A DNA stretch of 64,000 bases, taken from Akkermansia muciniphila. GTDB lineage: Bacteria > Verrucomicrobiota > Verrucomicrobiia > Verrucomicrobiales > Akkermansiaceae. The stretch lies in NCBI GenBank assembly GCA_947624785.1, contig CANQLV010000001.1, positions 124,001-188,000 of the forward strand, given 5' to 3'. Positions 1-8,766 of this stretch are shown here, one piece after another; positions within the stretch are counted from its first letter, which is position 1; each line of letters opens with the position of its first letter. Below the pieces are notes generated by a model. That model had not been told where the DNA came from and made no database searches. It saw only the letters and a program-made list of their open reading frames with translations. A program made the position numbers and the translations under genes.

Positions 1-1634
1 AGCGCCACGCTGACGCCCGTATTGGCGGCCCGGACCATGGAACGGCGCAGCTCAATGCACCGGAACGCCGCGTTGCGCCAATGCTGTTCATTGGCGCAGG
101 AGCGGTTGAACCATCCGTCATTGGTGACGTTCACCATCAACTGGGGCTCCTGCCGCACGAAGCGGCGCACCCAGCTTCCCACCACGTCCTCAAAGCAAAC
201 CAGCGGAATGACTCCCACCGTGACGGAGCTCCCCGGGCGCATGGGCACGGGCACGGGACTGGAGGAGGTTCCCGGCGTGTAGTTCATCCCCATCGCCGTT
301 CCGGCGGAGGCTTCAAAGGCTTTTTCCAGGAACGGAAAGGTTTCCCGCATGGGAATGTATTCGCCGAAGGGGACCAGCATGGCCTTCGCGTGCGGCCTGG
401 CCGTGGAATAGTCCCCTTCAAAGACGGTAAGGCAGTTGTAGGCCCGCGCCACGCGTCCTTCATCGGACAGGTAAATGTCATCCGTGCCCGTCAGCAGGAT
501 GAAATTGCATATTCCGTTCCGGAGGGCCTGGACGTAGTCCTCTTCCACGCTCAGAAAGTTGACGTTGTCCTGGTTCGGAAAGCGTTCCCCCGTGGAATCG
601 CGGTAAAACGTGGAAATGGGGAAGGAACTCTCTGGCCAGATTACCCAGGCCGGCATGTCCAGGGCGGCTTCCGTCCCGTTTTTGGCGGCCTGTTCCAGGG
701 CTCTGTTCTGGAGGTCAAGCATCCCCTGCTCCGTCGTGTCCAGCAGAGCCCGGTAAATGGAACCCCGGTTGGCCGCGTTCCATTTCTCCTTCTGGCTCAG
801 GTTAAGCTGCACGGTCATGACGGGAACGGTGAATTTGCCGTTTCCCGTGGCCGCGGCGGATTGCGGAGAGTAGCGCGCCGTCCAAAGCACGCCGGTGACG
901 AACATGATTAAAAGAACCGCCACCAGCGTGAAAAAGTCCCACGGAACGGTGCGCCTGCCTTCATGGACCACCATGGTTCCGGCCCGGCGGCAGACGCGCC
1001 AGAGCCAGACGGAAAAGACGGCCGGGAGGAAAGCCAGGGCCGTTACCCCCGCATATTCCGCCCACTGGGCCAGCGGGTTTCCGTAAAGGGCCACGCCCAG
1101 GTTGTTCCAGCCGAAGCCCGGGATGAGCCAGCCCCTCACCCATTCCAGGCACACCCACAGGGCAGCTCCCCCCAGCGCGGCGGAGGCGCAGGGCAGCATG
1201 TCCCCCACGGCCCAGGATTTCCACGCCGCCCTGCGTTCCTTCACCGTCTGCCGCGCCCCGGGCAGCGGCCGCGCGTCCGGACGGAAAAATACGCCCATGA
1301 CCAGCGCCCAGATGCCGGGAAACAGGCCTCCGTAAAATATCATCAGGGGAATATAGCCCAGCGTGCTGACTTCATTGACCCACCAGAAGGAGATGCCGTA
1401 AAACACCACACCGAACATCCAGCCGTACAGGGCATACGCCAGGATTCCCTTTTTCCCCTCCCGGCGGGGGCCGTACCACAGCGCCGTCAGCAGCGGCAGA
1501 AAACCTATCCAGACACAGCCTCCCCAGTCCACGGGAATAAAGGCGCAGGCCATCAGAACGCCGGAAAACGCAGCCAGCAGAAGACCCGCCCATACGGGCA
1601 GGAGACGGGGGGTGGGAGGGGAAACGGTATTCAT
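1..1634 (-). CDS. lnt: Apolipoprotein N-acyltransferase, C-terminus cut off by window edge
   Basis: Lnt adds the third acyl chain to the N-terminal cysteine of lipoproteins in the inner membrane. The frame opens at an ATG at 1634 and stays open to the window edge, giving 544 visible residues. The N-terminal half is hydrophobic with several membrane helices (for example around F-W-W-V-N-E). The second half is a nitrilase-type periplasmic domain. The catalytic Glu-Lys-Cys triad is visible: E335 in W-P-E-S-S-F, K417 just before L-V-P-F-G-E-Y, and C480 in V-C-F-E-D. Only the C-terminal tail, normally including one more helix, is missing. It diverges from the ferredoxin gene across 136 bp. The family assignment is secure because all three catalytic motifs are in order and correctly spaced. 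Confidence 0.93.
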   Translation of the reverse strand, partial: MNTVSPPTPRLLPVWAGLLLAAFSGVLMACAFIPVDWGGCVWIGFLPLLTALWYGPRREGKKGILAYALYGWMFGVVFYGISFWWVNEVSTLGYIPLMIFYGGLFPGIWALVMGVFFRPDARPLPGARQTVKERRAAWKSWAVGDMLPCASAALGGAALWVCLEWVRGWLIPGFGWNNLGVALYGNPLAQWAEYAGVTALAFLPAVFSVWLWRVCRRAGTMVVHEGRRTVPWDFFTLVAVLLIMFVTGVLWTARYSPQSAAATGNGKFTVPVMTVQLNLSQKEKWNAANRGSIYRALLDTTEQGMLDLQNRALEQAAKNGTEAALDMPAWVIWPESSFPISTFYRDSTGERFPNQDNVNFLSVEEDYVQALRNGICNFILLTGTDDIYLSDEGRVARAYNCLTVFEGDYSTARPHAKAMLVPFGEYIPMRETFPFLEKAFEASAGTAMGMNYTPGTSSSPVPVPMRPGSSVTVGVIPLVCFEDVVGSWVRRFVRQEPQLMVNVTNDGWFNRSCANEQHWRNAAFRCIELRRSMVRAANTGVSVA

Positions 1635-1770
1635 CGTAAAAAGCCTTTTATTCCCGGAACGGGAATGGCAGCATTGTTCCCCATGCTGACTCATTCCTGC
1701 AACAAAAAAGATTGCAAAATTTGCTCAAATGCGGAAATAGTGGGCGCAGTTCATACAACCCATATACATA

Positions 1771-2004
1771 ATGGCAGACATCGACGAAAAAACACCTCTA
1801 AACGTCCCCGGCAAGTTTTACGTGGACAGCTCCTGCATTGATTGCGACCTTTGCCGCGAAACGGCTCCGGAAAACTTTGGACGGGATGACGACGAAGGCG
1901 TCTCCTACGTCAAGAAGCAGCCGGACAATGAAACCGAACAGGAAGCCTGCGTGGAAGCCATGGAAGGCTGCCCCGTGGAAGCTATCGGCGACGACGGCGA
2001 ATAA
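1771..2004 (+). CDS. Small 4Fe-4S ferredoxin
   Basis: This 77-residue acidic protein is a soluble low-potential electron carrier. It has the single-cluster pattern C-I-D-C-D-L-C near residue 23-29 and a distal C-P pair in G-C-P-V-E-A-I, typical of monocluster [4Fe-4S] ferredoxins. The fourth ligand would be the distal Cys of that C-P motif. A further cysteine in the acidic middle may form a disulfide, as in related ferredoxins. It is followed directly by a hairpin terminator, so it looks monocistronic. The redox partner cannot be read from the neighbours. Confidence 0.88.
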   Translation: MADIDEKTPLNVPGKFYVDSSCIDCDLCRETAPENFGRDDDEGVSYVKKQPDNETEQEACVEAMEGCPVEAIGDDGE

Positions 2005-2029
2005 TATATCCTCCATATTATTTTTAACC

Positions 2030-2070
2030 GCCCGGGGCTGTTGACATCCAACACTCCGGGCTTTTATTTT
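2030..2070 (+). terminator. Rho-independent terminator after the ferredoxin gene
   Basis: A 6-bp GC stem (2030-2035 with 2056-2061) closes a 20-nt loop and is followed by a T-rich run at 2062-2070. It lies 26 bp after the ferredoxin stop. The loop contains a consensus -35 hexamer, described separately. Confidence 0.7.
2041..2068 (+). promoter_or_regulatory. Candidate promoter inside the terminator, for the DUF721 gene
   Basis: A perfect TTGACA lies at 2041-2046. A 16-bp spacer leads to TTTTAT at 2063-2068 (4 of 6 matches to TATAAT), or a 17-bp spacer to TTATTT. Transcription would start near 2075-2077, which is the ATG of the next gene, and no Shine-Dalgarno sequence precedes that ATG. The sequence match is seen; promoter function and a leaderless transcript are inferred. 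Confidence 0.45.
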
Positions 2071-2076
2071 CCACTC

Positions 2077-2520
2077 ATGGCTTCTCCCTGGTCTCCCTAC
2101 GTGCCGGACAGGGACCGTCCGGACCCCAACGCCTCCCCGCCCCGGTATGAATACCTTTCCCGTGACGAACAGGAGGTGAAGCAGGCGCTGGCGGACTGGT
2201 TCCAGGTACCGCCCTCCACCAGTGAAACACGAAATCTCCATACGGCGGAATCCCTGCTGGGGGATATTCTCGCCAAGCTTCCACTGGACGGCGAGGGCAT
2301 GGACCCCGAATTGCTCCGGGAAGGCTGGCTGAAGGCGGCGGGACCATTCCTGGGCCAGCAGTCCAACCTCCTTTCCATCGTCAAGGGGGTGGCCACCGTC
2401 CAGGTGCTCCAGCCGGCCATGCGCTACCATCTCCAGCAGTGGCAGGGCGCCCTGCTTGGAAAATTGAAGGACCAGTTCGGCAGGGACGCCGTCCATTCCA
2501 TCCGCATCCGGATAGGCTAA
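2077..2520 (+). CDS. DUF721 / DciA-like protein
   Basis: This 147-residue protein has the DUF721 pattern in its second half: a W..AAG segment, an I-V-K-G..T-V-Q-V strand segment, then a helix ending in V-H-S-I-R-I-R-I-G. Some family members (DciA) load the replicative helicase in bacteria lacking DnaC, so a role in replication initiation is plausible but not shown here. The N-terminal 50 residues are Pro-rich and charged. An in-frame TTG at 2041 would extend it by 12 residues, but that codon lies in the terminator loop, so the ATG at 2077 is preferred. No Shine-Dalgarno sequence is visible. Confidence 0.7.
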   Translation: MASPWSPYVPDRDRPDPNASPPRYEYLSRDEQEVKQALADWFQVPPSTSETRNLHTAESLLGDILAKLPLDGEGMDPELLREGWLKAAGPFLGQQSNLLSIVKGVATVQVLQPAMRYHLQQWQGALLGKLKDQFGRDAVHSIRIRIG

Positions 2521-2868
2521 TTTTCCAGACGCGCGGCTCCCAGCCTGAATCCAATCACCTGTTTTTCACCGCATTAACAGATATCGGAATGCGTTTCAAG
2601 GATTCGCAATCCGCTGTCAACCGCATTTTCCCCTTTCCCGGTTTATGGTCAGGGCCTTCCCGGCATCCCCTGCTGCTCTCTCATATGTTGAAGCAGAGGG
2701 AAAGAAAATGTTGGAATTTTGCCGAATCATTTCATGGTCAAGAAATTTTCCGTTTCCTGCCGTTGCTGTTTCTTTAGCGGATTGCGAATTCTGTAGTTTT
2801 ATATGAATAAAGCGGAATTCGCGCCGGGCGGCGCAGCCTTTCTGCTTTCCAACAGCAATTGCATATAA
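2521..2868. other. Intergenic region holding inverted-repeat element 1
   Basis: No convincing gene lies in these 348 bp. The space is mostly taken up by the inverted-repeat element at 2600-2791. The last 77 bp before the next ATG are AT-richer (T-T-T-T-A-T-A-T-G-A-A-T-A around 2798) and probably carry the promoter of the PEP-CTERM gene. Confidence 0.6.
2600..2791. repeat. Inverted-repeat element 1 (REPIN/MITE-like)
   Basis: The arms at 2602-2615 and 2776-2789 are perfect 14-bp inverted repeats, extending to 16 with one mismatch. The left arm is itself a small palindrome, GGATT-CGC-AATCC, followed by GCTGTCAA. The body of about 160 bp has no convincing ORF. Two more elements with the same architecture occur at 28822-28984 and 51383-51688. 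It lies 77 bp upstream of a PEP-CTERM gene. Confidence 0.7.
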
Positions 2869-3621
2869 ATGAAAACATCCTTTTTCCTGGCATTACCCGC
2901 AGCGGCAATCCTATCGGCACACGGAGCGGAAGTATGGAGTTCTCTCGACGGAATCATTCCGGAGCTGAAGGTGGGGGAAACCTCCATCTCCCGCATCAAC
3001 TATTCCTCCGGAGGCGCCCTCATTGCGAACGGGGGCCCTTCCGCCAGCGCCGTTCAATCCGTTCTCGGCTCCCTGGACGCGGGATGGTATTCCGGCAACA
3101 AGAATAACAATAACGGCACGCTTGCCTCCGTAACGGAAGATGACGCCACCAAGCTGATTTCCGCCTCCGGCGCAGGGGGAGGATTTACGGCCGTCAAATT
3201 CAATGAACTGTCCACAAATACCCTGTCCGGTTATGAGGCCCTGAGGATTTCCTTTGACACAGGGGGTCTTTCCAATACCAGCAGAACCGGCCAGCCTCAG
3301 AATTTCAGCCTGTGGTACAGCCTGGGGGGAGAGGGAGATTCCCTTCTCCAGGCCGGTTCCACAATTTCCGGGCTGGCAGGCAACCTCACTAACAAATCCT
3401 ACAGCTGGACGATTTCCAAGGATGAATACAGCGCCCTGTTCAACCAGGGAGCCACCTTTTACCTGGTGCTGAATACTGGCGTTCTCGACACCAGTTACGC
3501 TTATCAGGAGCTTGCCGTGAACAGCTTCAGCGTGGAGGGCCTTCCAGTCCCGGAACCTTCCTCCTGCGCCGCGGCATTGTTCGGGCTGGGCGCCCTGTGC
3601 CTGAAGAGAAAGAGAAGATAA
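2869..3621 (+). CDS. PEP-CTERM sorting-domain protein
   Basis: This 250-residue exported protein starts with a signal peptide (M-K-T-S followed by a hydrophobic stretch ending near A-H-G-A). It ends with a PEP-CTERM tail: P-V-P-E-P-S, a short hydrophobic helix, then L-K-R-K-R-R. Such tails are recognised by an exosortase-type system that processes proteins at the cell envelope. No exosortase is in this window. The middle is rich in Ser, Gly, Asn and Thr with no enzyme motif recognised. It may be a surface or extracellular-matrix protein; substrate and function are unknown. A likely terminator follows, so it is probably transcribed alone. Confidence 0.8.
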   Translation: MKTSFFLALPAAAILSAHGAEVWSSLDGIIPELKVGETSISRINYSSGGALIANGGPSASAVQSVLGSLDAGWYSGNKNNNNGTLASVTEDDATKLISASGAGGGFTAVKFNELSTNTLSGYEALRISFDTGGLSNTSRTGQPQNFSLWYSLGGEGDSLLQAGSTISGLAGNLTNKSYSWTISKDEYSALFNQGATFYLVLNTGVLDTSYAYQELAVNSFSVEGLPVPEPSSCAAALFGLGALCLKRKRR

Positions 3622-3625
3622 CGCT

Positions 3626-3668
3626 GCGGAACCGGAGCATCCCAATGTCCGGATTCTGCGTCATTTTG
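3626..3668 (+). terminator. Probable terminator after the PEP-CTERM gene
   Basis: An 11-bp stem with one bulged base and one G-T pair (3626-3636 with 3648-3659) encloses an 11-nt loop. It is followed by a modest T-rich tract. It lies five bases after the stop codon. Confidence 0.5.
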
Positions 3669-3710
3669 TATTTGATGAAAGAGAGTTCCTCATTTAAATG
3701 TAGTAATATC

Positions 3711-5681
3711 ATGCGACTAACCCCTTCTTTCCTTTTACTGGCATCAGGTATGATGCTTTGCTCCCCCGCTTCCTACGCAGACTGGACTTCCCCGCACCCT
3801 CTCCAGCAGGAGGAAGCCGCTCCGGCAGTCCTCATTCCCTTCCCGTCCCAGGTAGAATGGAAAACAGGGAAATGCCCTAAAAAGGCCCCCGTTTCCGTTA
3901 AAAAGAACGCGTCCCTGGCCAAGACGCTGGGCAGGGAAGGCTATGAACTCCAGGTCCGCCCCAACGGCATCCTGATCAAGGCCGCCACGGATGCCGGCGT
4001 TTTCTACGCCCGCAGGACGCTGGACCAGCTGGGTGCCAAGGGTGACTATCCGTGCTGCGATATCAAGGACAGCCCGGCGTTCGCCATCCGCTGCTTCATG
4101 CACGACGTGGGCCGCAATTTCCGGCCCATCGAGACCCTGAAGGCGGACATTGACGAAATGGCACGGCTGAAATTGAACGCCTTCCACTGGCACCTGACGG
4201 ATTACCCGGCATGGCGCATCCAGTGCAAAAAGTATCCCGTGCTGAACGATCCTTCCAAGAGGATCAAGGACCGGGACGTCAATGACACCTATACCTATGA
4301 CCAAATCCGGGACCTGTTCCGCTACGCCAGAAAGCGCCATATCCAGATCATTCCGGAAATCGACATGCCGGGGCACAGTACCTATTTCAAGAACTGTTTC
4401 GGCTTCCCGATGCACGACCCCAGGGGCATCAAGATTCTGGAGGAACTGCTGGAAGAGTTCTGCCGGGAAATCCCTGTGGAAATGTCCCCCTACCTGCACA
4501 TCGGCGCGGATGAAATCCACATTCCCAACGGAAAACAGTTCGCGGACCGTATGGCGGCCAAAGCCAAATCCCTGGGACGCCAGCCTATCCAGTGGGCGGG
4601 CAACAACGACCTGCCCGTCTCCGGAGACAGCTATGCCCAGTTGTGGAATGACGAAAATTCCGTAGGACTGCCGAACCCCGCCAAGCAGAAAAATCCCTAC
4701 TTTGATTCCACGGCAGGCTATGTCAATTCCTTTGATCCCGGCATCCTGGTGCGCCGGAATTTCTTCCGCCAACCCTGCGGAACGGCCAAGAGCGACAACC
4801 ATTCCCTGGGCGTCATCCAATGCCTGTGGCCGGATACCCGGGTGGCGGACAAGAAGAACATCCCCATCCAGAGCCCCCAGTGGCCGGCCATGTTCACCAT
4901 GGCGGAACGAAGCTGGAAAGGCCTTCCGGAGGACGGTTCCCGCTTTGCCGGAAAACTTCCGGAAAAGGATACGGAAGCCTACAGGGCTTTCTCCCTGTTT
5001 GAGAAACGCATGGAAGCCCTGGCCGGGGACAAGCCCTTCCCCTATTGGCGGGATTCCTTCATGGAATGGACCGTCTTCGGCCCCGTTCCAAAGGACAGGG
5101 AGGAAGAAGTGAGAAACGGCCTGCTGACGGGAAAATCCCCCGCAGGGCTGGAGCCCATCCAGGCCCGCGGCGGCAATCTGTACTTCCGCACCCGTGCGGG
5201 GGCGGAAGGCCTGTTTTCCAAAACGAAGCCGGGAAACACCGCCTGGGCGGAAACGACCCTTTATGCGCCCAAAGCGGGAACCATGTACTCCATGGTGGGG
5301 TTTGACGCTCCGGCCCGCTCCACGCGGCGCTGTTCCGGAGTCCCGGCAGCCGGGGAATGGTCCCAGTGCGGCACCAGAATATGGGTGAACGGAAAGGAAG
5401 TAAAAAATCCCCAGACCTACAAGCTGGCAGGAAAGCGGCGTTATGAAAAGCACACCTGGAATTCCCCCGCCAATGAAATTCCCTTTGACAATGAGGAATT
5501 CTGGTGGGCGCGCCCCCCCGTCCCCTTCCAGGTAAAGGCCGGAGAAAACAAAATCCTGATTGAGCAGCCGTACACGGGCGAGTACCAGTCCTGGGGCATC
5601 AGTTTCATTCCGGTGAAAAAGTCGGGCGACCGCTGGATTGCCGATCCCAGTTATTCCGTCAAGCCCGGTGGAGAAAAATAA
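3711..5681 (+). CDS. Secreted beta-N-acetylhexosaminidase, GH20
   Basis: GH20 enzymes release terminal beta-linked GlcNAc or GalNAc from glycans such as mucin O-glycans. The protein is 656 residues from the ATG at 3711, which begins a signal peptide (M-R-L-T-P-S-F-L-L-L, cleavage near S-Y-A-D). The longer upstream frame lacks a signal and is rejected. A GH20b-type N-terminal domain is followed by the TIM barrel, with R-N-F-R-P, F-H-W-H-L-T-D and the catalytic Asp-Glu pair D267-E268 in H-I-G-A-D-E. The last 170 residues resemble an added beta-sandwich. A sulfatase gene starts 19 bp downstream, so the two are probably co-transcribed and may act in turn on sulfated GlcNAc. Confidence 0.93.
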   Translation: MRLTPSFLLLASGMMLCSPASYADWTSPHPLQQEEAAPAVLIPFPSQVEWKTGKCPKKAPVSVKKNASLAKTLGREGYELQVRPNGILIKAATDAGVFYARRTLDQLGAKGDYPCCDIKDSPAFAIRCFMHDVGRNFRPIETLKADIDEMARLKLNAFHWHLTDYPAWRIQCKKYPVLNDPSKRIKDRDVNDTYTYDQIRDLFRYARKRHIQIIPEIDMPGHSTYFKNCFGFPMHDPRGIKILEELLEEFCREIPVEMSPYLHIGADEIHIPNGKQFADRMAAKAKSLGRQPIQWAGNNDLPVSGDSYAQLWNDENSVGLPNPAKQKNPYFDSTAGYVNSFDPGILVRRNFFRQPCGTAKSDNHSLGVIQCLWPDTRVADKKNIPIQSPQWPAMFTMAERSWKGLPEDGSRFAGKLPEKDTEAYRAFSLFEKRMEALAGDKPFPYWRDSFMEWTVFGPVPKDREEEVRNGLLTGKSPAGLEPIQARGGNLYFRTRAGAEGLFSKTKPGNTAWAETTLYAPKAGTMYSMVGFDAPARSTRRCSGVPAAGEWSQCGTRIWVNGKEVKNPQTYKLAGKRRYEKHTWNSPANEIPFDNEEFWWARPPVPFQVKAGENKILIEQPYTGEYQSWGISFIPVKKSGDRWIADPSYSVKPGGEK

Positions 5682-5700
5682 GATTCCGTCTTTTGCTCCA

Positions 5701-7749
5701 ATGAGAGGAAAAAAACTATTTTCCCTTCTGGCCGTCCTTCTGGCTATTCCCCTTGCCGCTGCCGCCCAGCGGCCCAACGTCATCCTGATCCTGATGGACG
5801 ACATGGGCTGGGGGGACCTGCCCTCCTACCAGGACCAGCGCATGAAGGATGGATTGCCCGCCATGGACAATCCCGGCCTGAGAACACTGGCCAGCGAAGG
5901 AATGACGTTGACGCGCCACTATTCCTCCGCCCCTCTCTGCGCCCCGGCCCGCGCCTCCCTGTTCACGGGGGTGCACCAGGGCCATGCCAAGGTAATCCGG
6001 GACAGATCCTTTGACCTGCCCATCGAACAAGGGCCCACGCTGGGCACCGTCATGCAGTCCGCGGGCTACAGGACGGCCCTCATCGGCAAATGGGGGATAG
6101 GCGGAGGCAGGCAGCACGCGGGCACCCCGCAGAAATCCACGGCCTACCCTACGAAACGCGGCTTTGACTACTACTTCGGGTACCTAGACCACGTCAGCGG
6201 CCACCATCATTATCCCAAGGAAGATCCCAACCCCATCTCCCCCACCAAAAAAAGCGGCATCTGGGACGGGGACAAGTGCATCACAGCGGATTGCGACAAG
6301 GCCTACTCCGTGGACCTGCTGACGGCCCGCGCCAAAAAATGGATTATTGATACGCACCGCCAGAATCCCCGGCAGCCCTTTTTCCTGGCGCTGACCCATA
6401 TCGCGCCCCACTCCCAGCTTCAAATACCCACCGGCCCCTACCCGGAAGGCCGTGGCGTGAAGGGCGGGGTGCAATGGCTTGGAACGCCACACAAGCTGGT
6501 CAATACCGCGGAAGGCAAGATCAACTCTTACATCTACCCGCGCTATGCGGACAAGAAATGGCCCATGGCGCAAAAGCGGTACGCCACCATGATCGCGCGG
6601 CTGAGCGATTCCTTTGAAGACCTCATCCAGACCCTGAAAGACCTGAACATTGACAGGAATACCGTCATCATCATGACGTCGGACAACGGCCCCCACGATG
6701 AAGGCGGCCAGAATCCGCAGTTCTTCCGCAATTACGGGCCTTTTGACGGCATCAAGCAGGACGCGTGGGAAGGCGGCTTCCGCGTTCCCGCCATCGTCCG
6801 CTGGCCCGGCCATATTCCGGCAGGTTCCGTCAACGACCATCCTTCCCAGTTCCACGACTGGATGGCTACGCTGGCCGCTATCGGCGGCGTCAGGTCCCCC
6901 TTCCGGAGCGACGGCGTTTCCCTGCTCCCCACCCTGCTGAACAAGGGAACCCAGCCGGACAGCCGGCTGTACATGGAATACAGCGCCAAGATGTCCCAGA
7001 GCAAGAAGACGACTCCCGGTTACCAGGATTTTCTCCCCTCCCGGAGGAATGCGGTGCGCGGCGACCAGCAGATGGTTTACCTCGGCAAGTACAAGGGGGT
7101 GCGCACCAACATCCAGTCCCACGCGGACCCGTTTGAGATTTACGATACTGTCAGGGACCCGGCGGAACGCCACGACCTGAAAGATACGCCGGAAGGGAAA
7201 AAGATGCAGCCCCTCATGCACGACAAGGTGTTGAGAATGAGGCGCATTTACGACTATACCCACCCGGAGCGCGGCACCTTTGCCCAGAGGCCCTATGACG
7301 CAGAACCCGTTCCGGCCCTCAGGAAGGAGGAAATGCCCGGCACCCTGCTTCCCCTGACGGCGCAGTCCGCCCAGGGCGTCCGCCGGAAGGACGGCAGCAT
7401 GAAAAGAGTGCTTTATTTGAACGTGCCGGAAACCGGGAAATACGTCTTCTTCATGAAGACCCCGGCGAAAAAAGGGGCCAGGGCATTCGTCAGGCTGCAC
7501 GACGCGCATCTGCTGGATGCGGAGTACGGCTACAAGCCCGGCGCGGAGGTATCCTCCTCCATGGGAGAAGGCACTACGGAGGAAGATAAGGAAAAAACGG
7601 GCCTGAAGCCCATCCCGCTGGAAAAGGGCTGGCATCCCCTGCTGGTGGAAACGGAAGGCTTCTCCGGGCTTCCCGCCCTTTTCTGGCAGAGGGAAGGCGG
7701 CAGGAAAGAGGCCATTCCGGTCCAGGCCTTCCGCACGGCGGCTCCCTGA
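5701..7749 (+). CDS. Secreted sulfatase, type I formylglycine-dependent
   Basis: This is a 682-residue exported sulfatase of the alkaline-phosphatase superfamily. The start at 5701 gives a signal peptide ending A-A-A-A-Q, followed at once by the metal-binding R-P-N-V-I-L-I-L-M-D-D-M-G strand. The modification site is C80 in L-C-A-P-A-R-A-S-L-F-T-G (C-x-A/P-x-R), the cysteine a formylglycine-generating enzyme would convert. A second metal site is D-N-G-P-H-D-E-G-G. G-K-W-G-I-G is also typical. The C-terminal 130 residues form an extra domain. Being 19 bp after a GH20 gene suggests action on sulfated amino sugars of mucin; the exact substrate is inferred. Confidence 0.93.
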   Translation: MRGKKLFSLLAVLLAIPLAAAAQRPNVILILMDDMGWGDLPSYQDQRMKDGLPAMDNPGLRTLASEGMTLTRHYSSAPLCAPARASLFTGVHQGHAKVIRDRSFDLPIEQGPTLGTVMQSAGYRTALIGKWGIGGGRQHAGTPQKSTAYPTKRGFDYYFGYLDHVSGHHHYPKEDPNPISPTKKSGIWDGDKCITADCDKAYSVDLLTARAKKWIIDTHRQNPRQPFFLALTHIAPHSQLQIPTGPYPEGRGVKGGVQWLGTPHKLVNTAEGKINSYIYPRYADKKWPMAQKRYATMIARLSDSFEDLIQTLKDLNIDRNTVIIMTSDNGPHDEGGQNPQFFRNYGPFDGIKQDAWEGGFRVPAIVRWPGHIPAGSVNDHPSQFHDWMATLAAIGGVRSPFRSDGVSLLPTLLNKGTQPDSRLYMEYSAKMSQSKKTTPGYQDFLPSRRNAVRGDQQMVYLGKYKGVRTNIQSHADPFEIYDTVRDPAERHDLKDTPEGKKMQPLMHDKVLRMRRIYDYTHPERGTFAQRPYDAEPVPALRKEEMPGTLLPLTAQSAQGVRRKDGSMKRVLYLNVPETGKYVFFMKTPAKKGARAFVRLHDAHLLDAEYGYKPGAEVSSSMGEGTTEEDKEKTGLKPIPLEKGWHPLLVETEGFSGLPALFWQREGGRKEAIPVQAFRTAAP

Positions 7750-7797
7750 ACGGATGGGGGAAGCCGCCCGCGCCGCTGATGAACCGCTACCCTGCGG

Positions 7798-8766
7798 TCA
7801 TTTTCCCCCGGTCATCAGGACGAGGGCGCGGGGGAAATACCGTTTAAGAAACAGGTAAACGCCGCGTGCCAGCATGTACACGACAGGCACCAGGCACCAC
7901 CAGACCCAGGGCGCCCACGGGGACGGGAAGCATGTTTCCACCCCGATCAGGGCAATCAGCACGAAGATGTGGGAACAGTATACGAAGAAGCTGCCGGACG
8001 ACCACCGCGCCAGCCGTTCCGACAGCGCGGGGCTGACGGCCTTCGCCACTATTCCGAAGCTCAGGAAAGCCAGAACAACCAGTCCGGAAAAGGCGCCGTC
8101 CGGAACCAGGAAGGTATCCGCACAGCTTGCCCAGACAAGGGCCGCAGAGGCCAGAATAATGGATGCGTGCACGGCCAGGGGCATGTTCCCCCAGCGGTCC
8201 AGGCACCCCGGTGCGGAAGACGCCAGCATGATGCCGAGCACGAAGTCCCCGAACATATAGGGACTGGGCCACGCCAGGGTGTCATCCCACCGGTGCAGGA
8301 ACAGGCAGAAGAGGCCCAGCGCATAAAGCGCGGGACGCCAGCGGCACAGCAGAAACGCCGCCAGAGTAAAAATCATCAGGTCCCGCAGGAACCACATCGG
8401 GGTCAGCATGGGGCATGTTCCCACCCCGAACACGGAAGCCGGCGAATCAGGGGAAAGAGGCATGCCCGCTACCAGCCAGTAGGCCGCGCACCAGAAGAGG
8501 TACGGCCACAGCAGGGACAGCAGGCGGCCTCCCGTCCATTTTCCGGCCCCGCGCCCCTCCAGCCGGGAGGCGGAAAAATATCCCGCCAGCAGGAAAAACG
8601 TCGCCAGCGCCGGACCGATCAGCCATTCGTTGGGAAGAAAGGGGCCGGAAGGCACGTGCTGCATGACGACGACCAGCGTTGCCAGCAGCCGCGCAGTCTC
8701 CACCCAGGGCAAACGGGGGCGGACTTCTGCGCCAGATAAGGGGGAGATGGTCATGACGGGTCCCAT
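7798..8766 (-). CDS. Acyltransferase family 3 membrane protein
   Basis: This 322-residue integral membrane protein has about ten hydrophobic segments. The N-terminal W-V-E-T-A-R-L-L-A-T...M-Q-H-V and F-F-L-L-A-G-Y-F-S-A-S-R are hallmarks of acyltransferase-3/OafA-type enzymes, which transfer acyl groups to sugars of surface polysaccharides or small molecules. H in M-Q-H is the likely catalytic residue. The start is uncertain: ATG at 8766 or 8754, neither with a clear ribosome-binding site; a longer frame to 8838 starts with sequence unlike a membrane protein. It is convergent with the sulfatase gene and no partner genes suggest the acceptor. Confidence 0.8.
   Translation of the reverse strand: MGPVMTISPLSGAEVRPRLPWVETARLLATLVVVMQHVPSGPFLPNEWLIGPALATFFLLAGYFSASRLEGRGAGKWTGGRLLSLLWPYLFWCAAYWLVAGMPLSPDSPASVFGVGTCPMLTPMWFLRDLMIFTLAAFLLCRWRPALYALGLFCLFLHRWDDTLAWPSPYMFGDFVLGIMLASSAPGCLDRWGNMPLAVHASIILASAALVWASCADTFLVPDGAFSGLVVLAFLSFGIVAKAVSPALSERLARWSSGSFFVYCSHIFVLIALIGVETCFPSPWAPWVWWCLVPVVYMLARGVYLFLKRYFPRALVLMTGGK

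Noticed and set aside
81..911. Long plus-strand reading frame at the left edge
   Set aside because: Opposite-strand shadow of lnt; the minus-strand frame carries all Lnt catalytic motifs.
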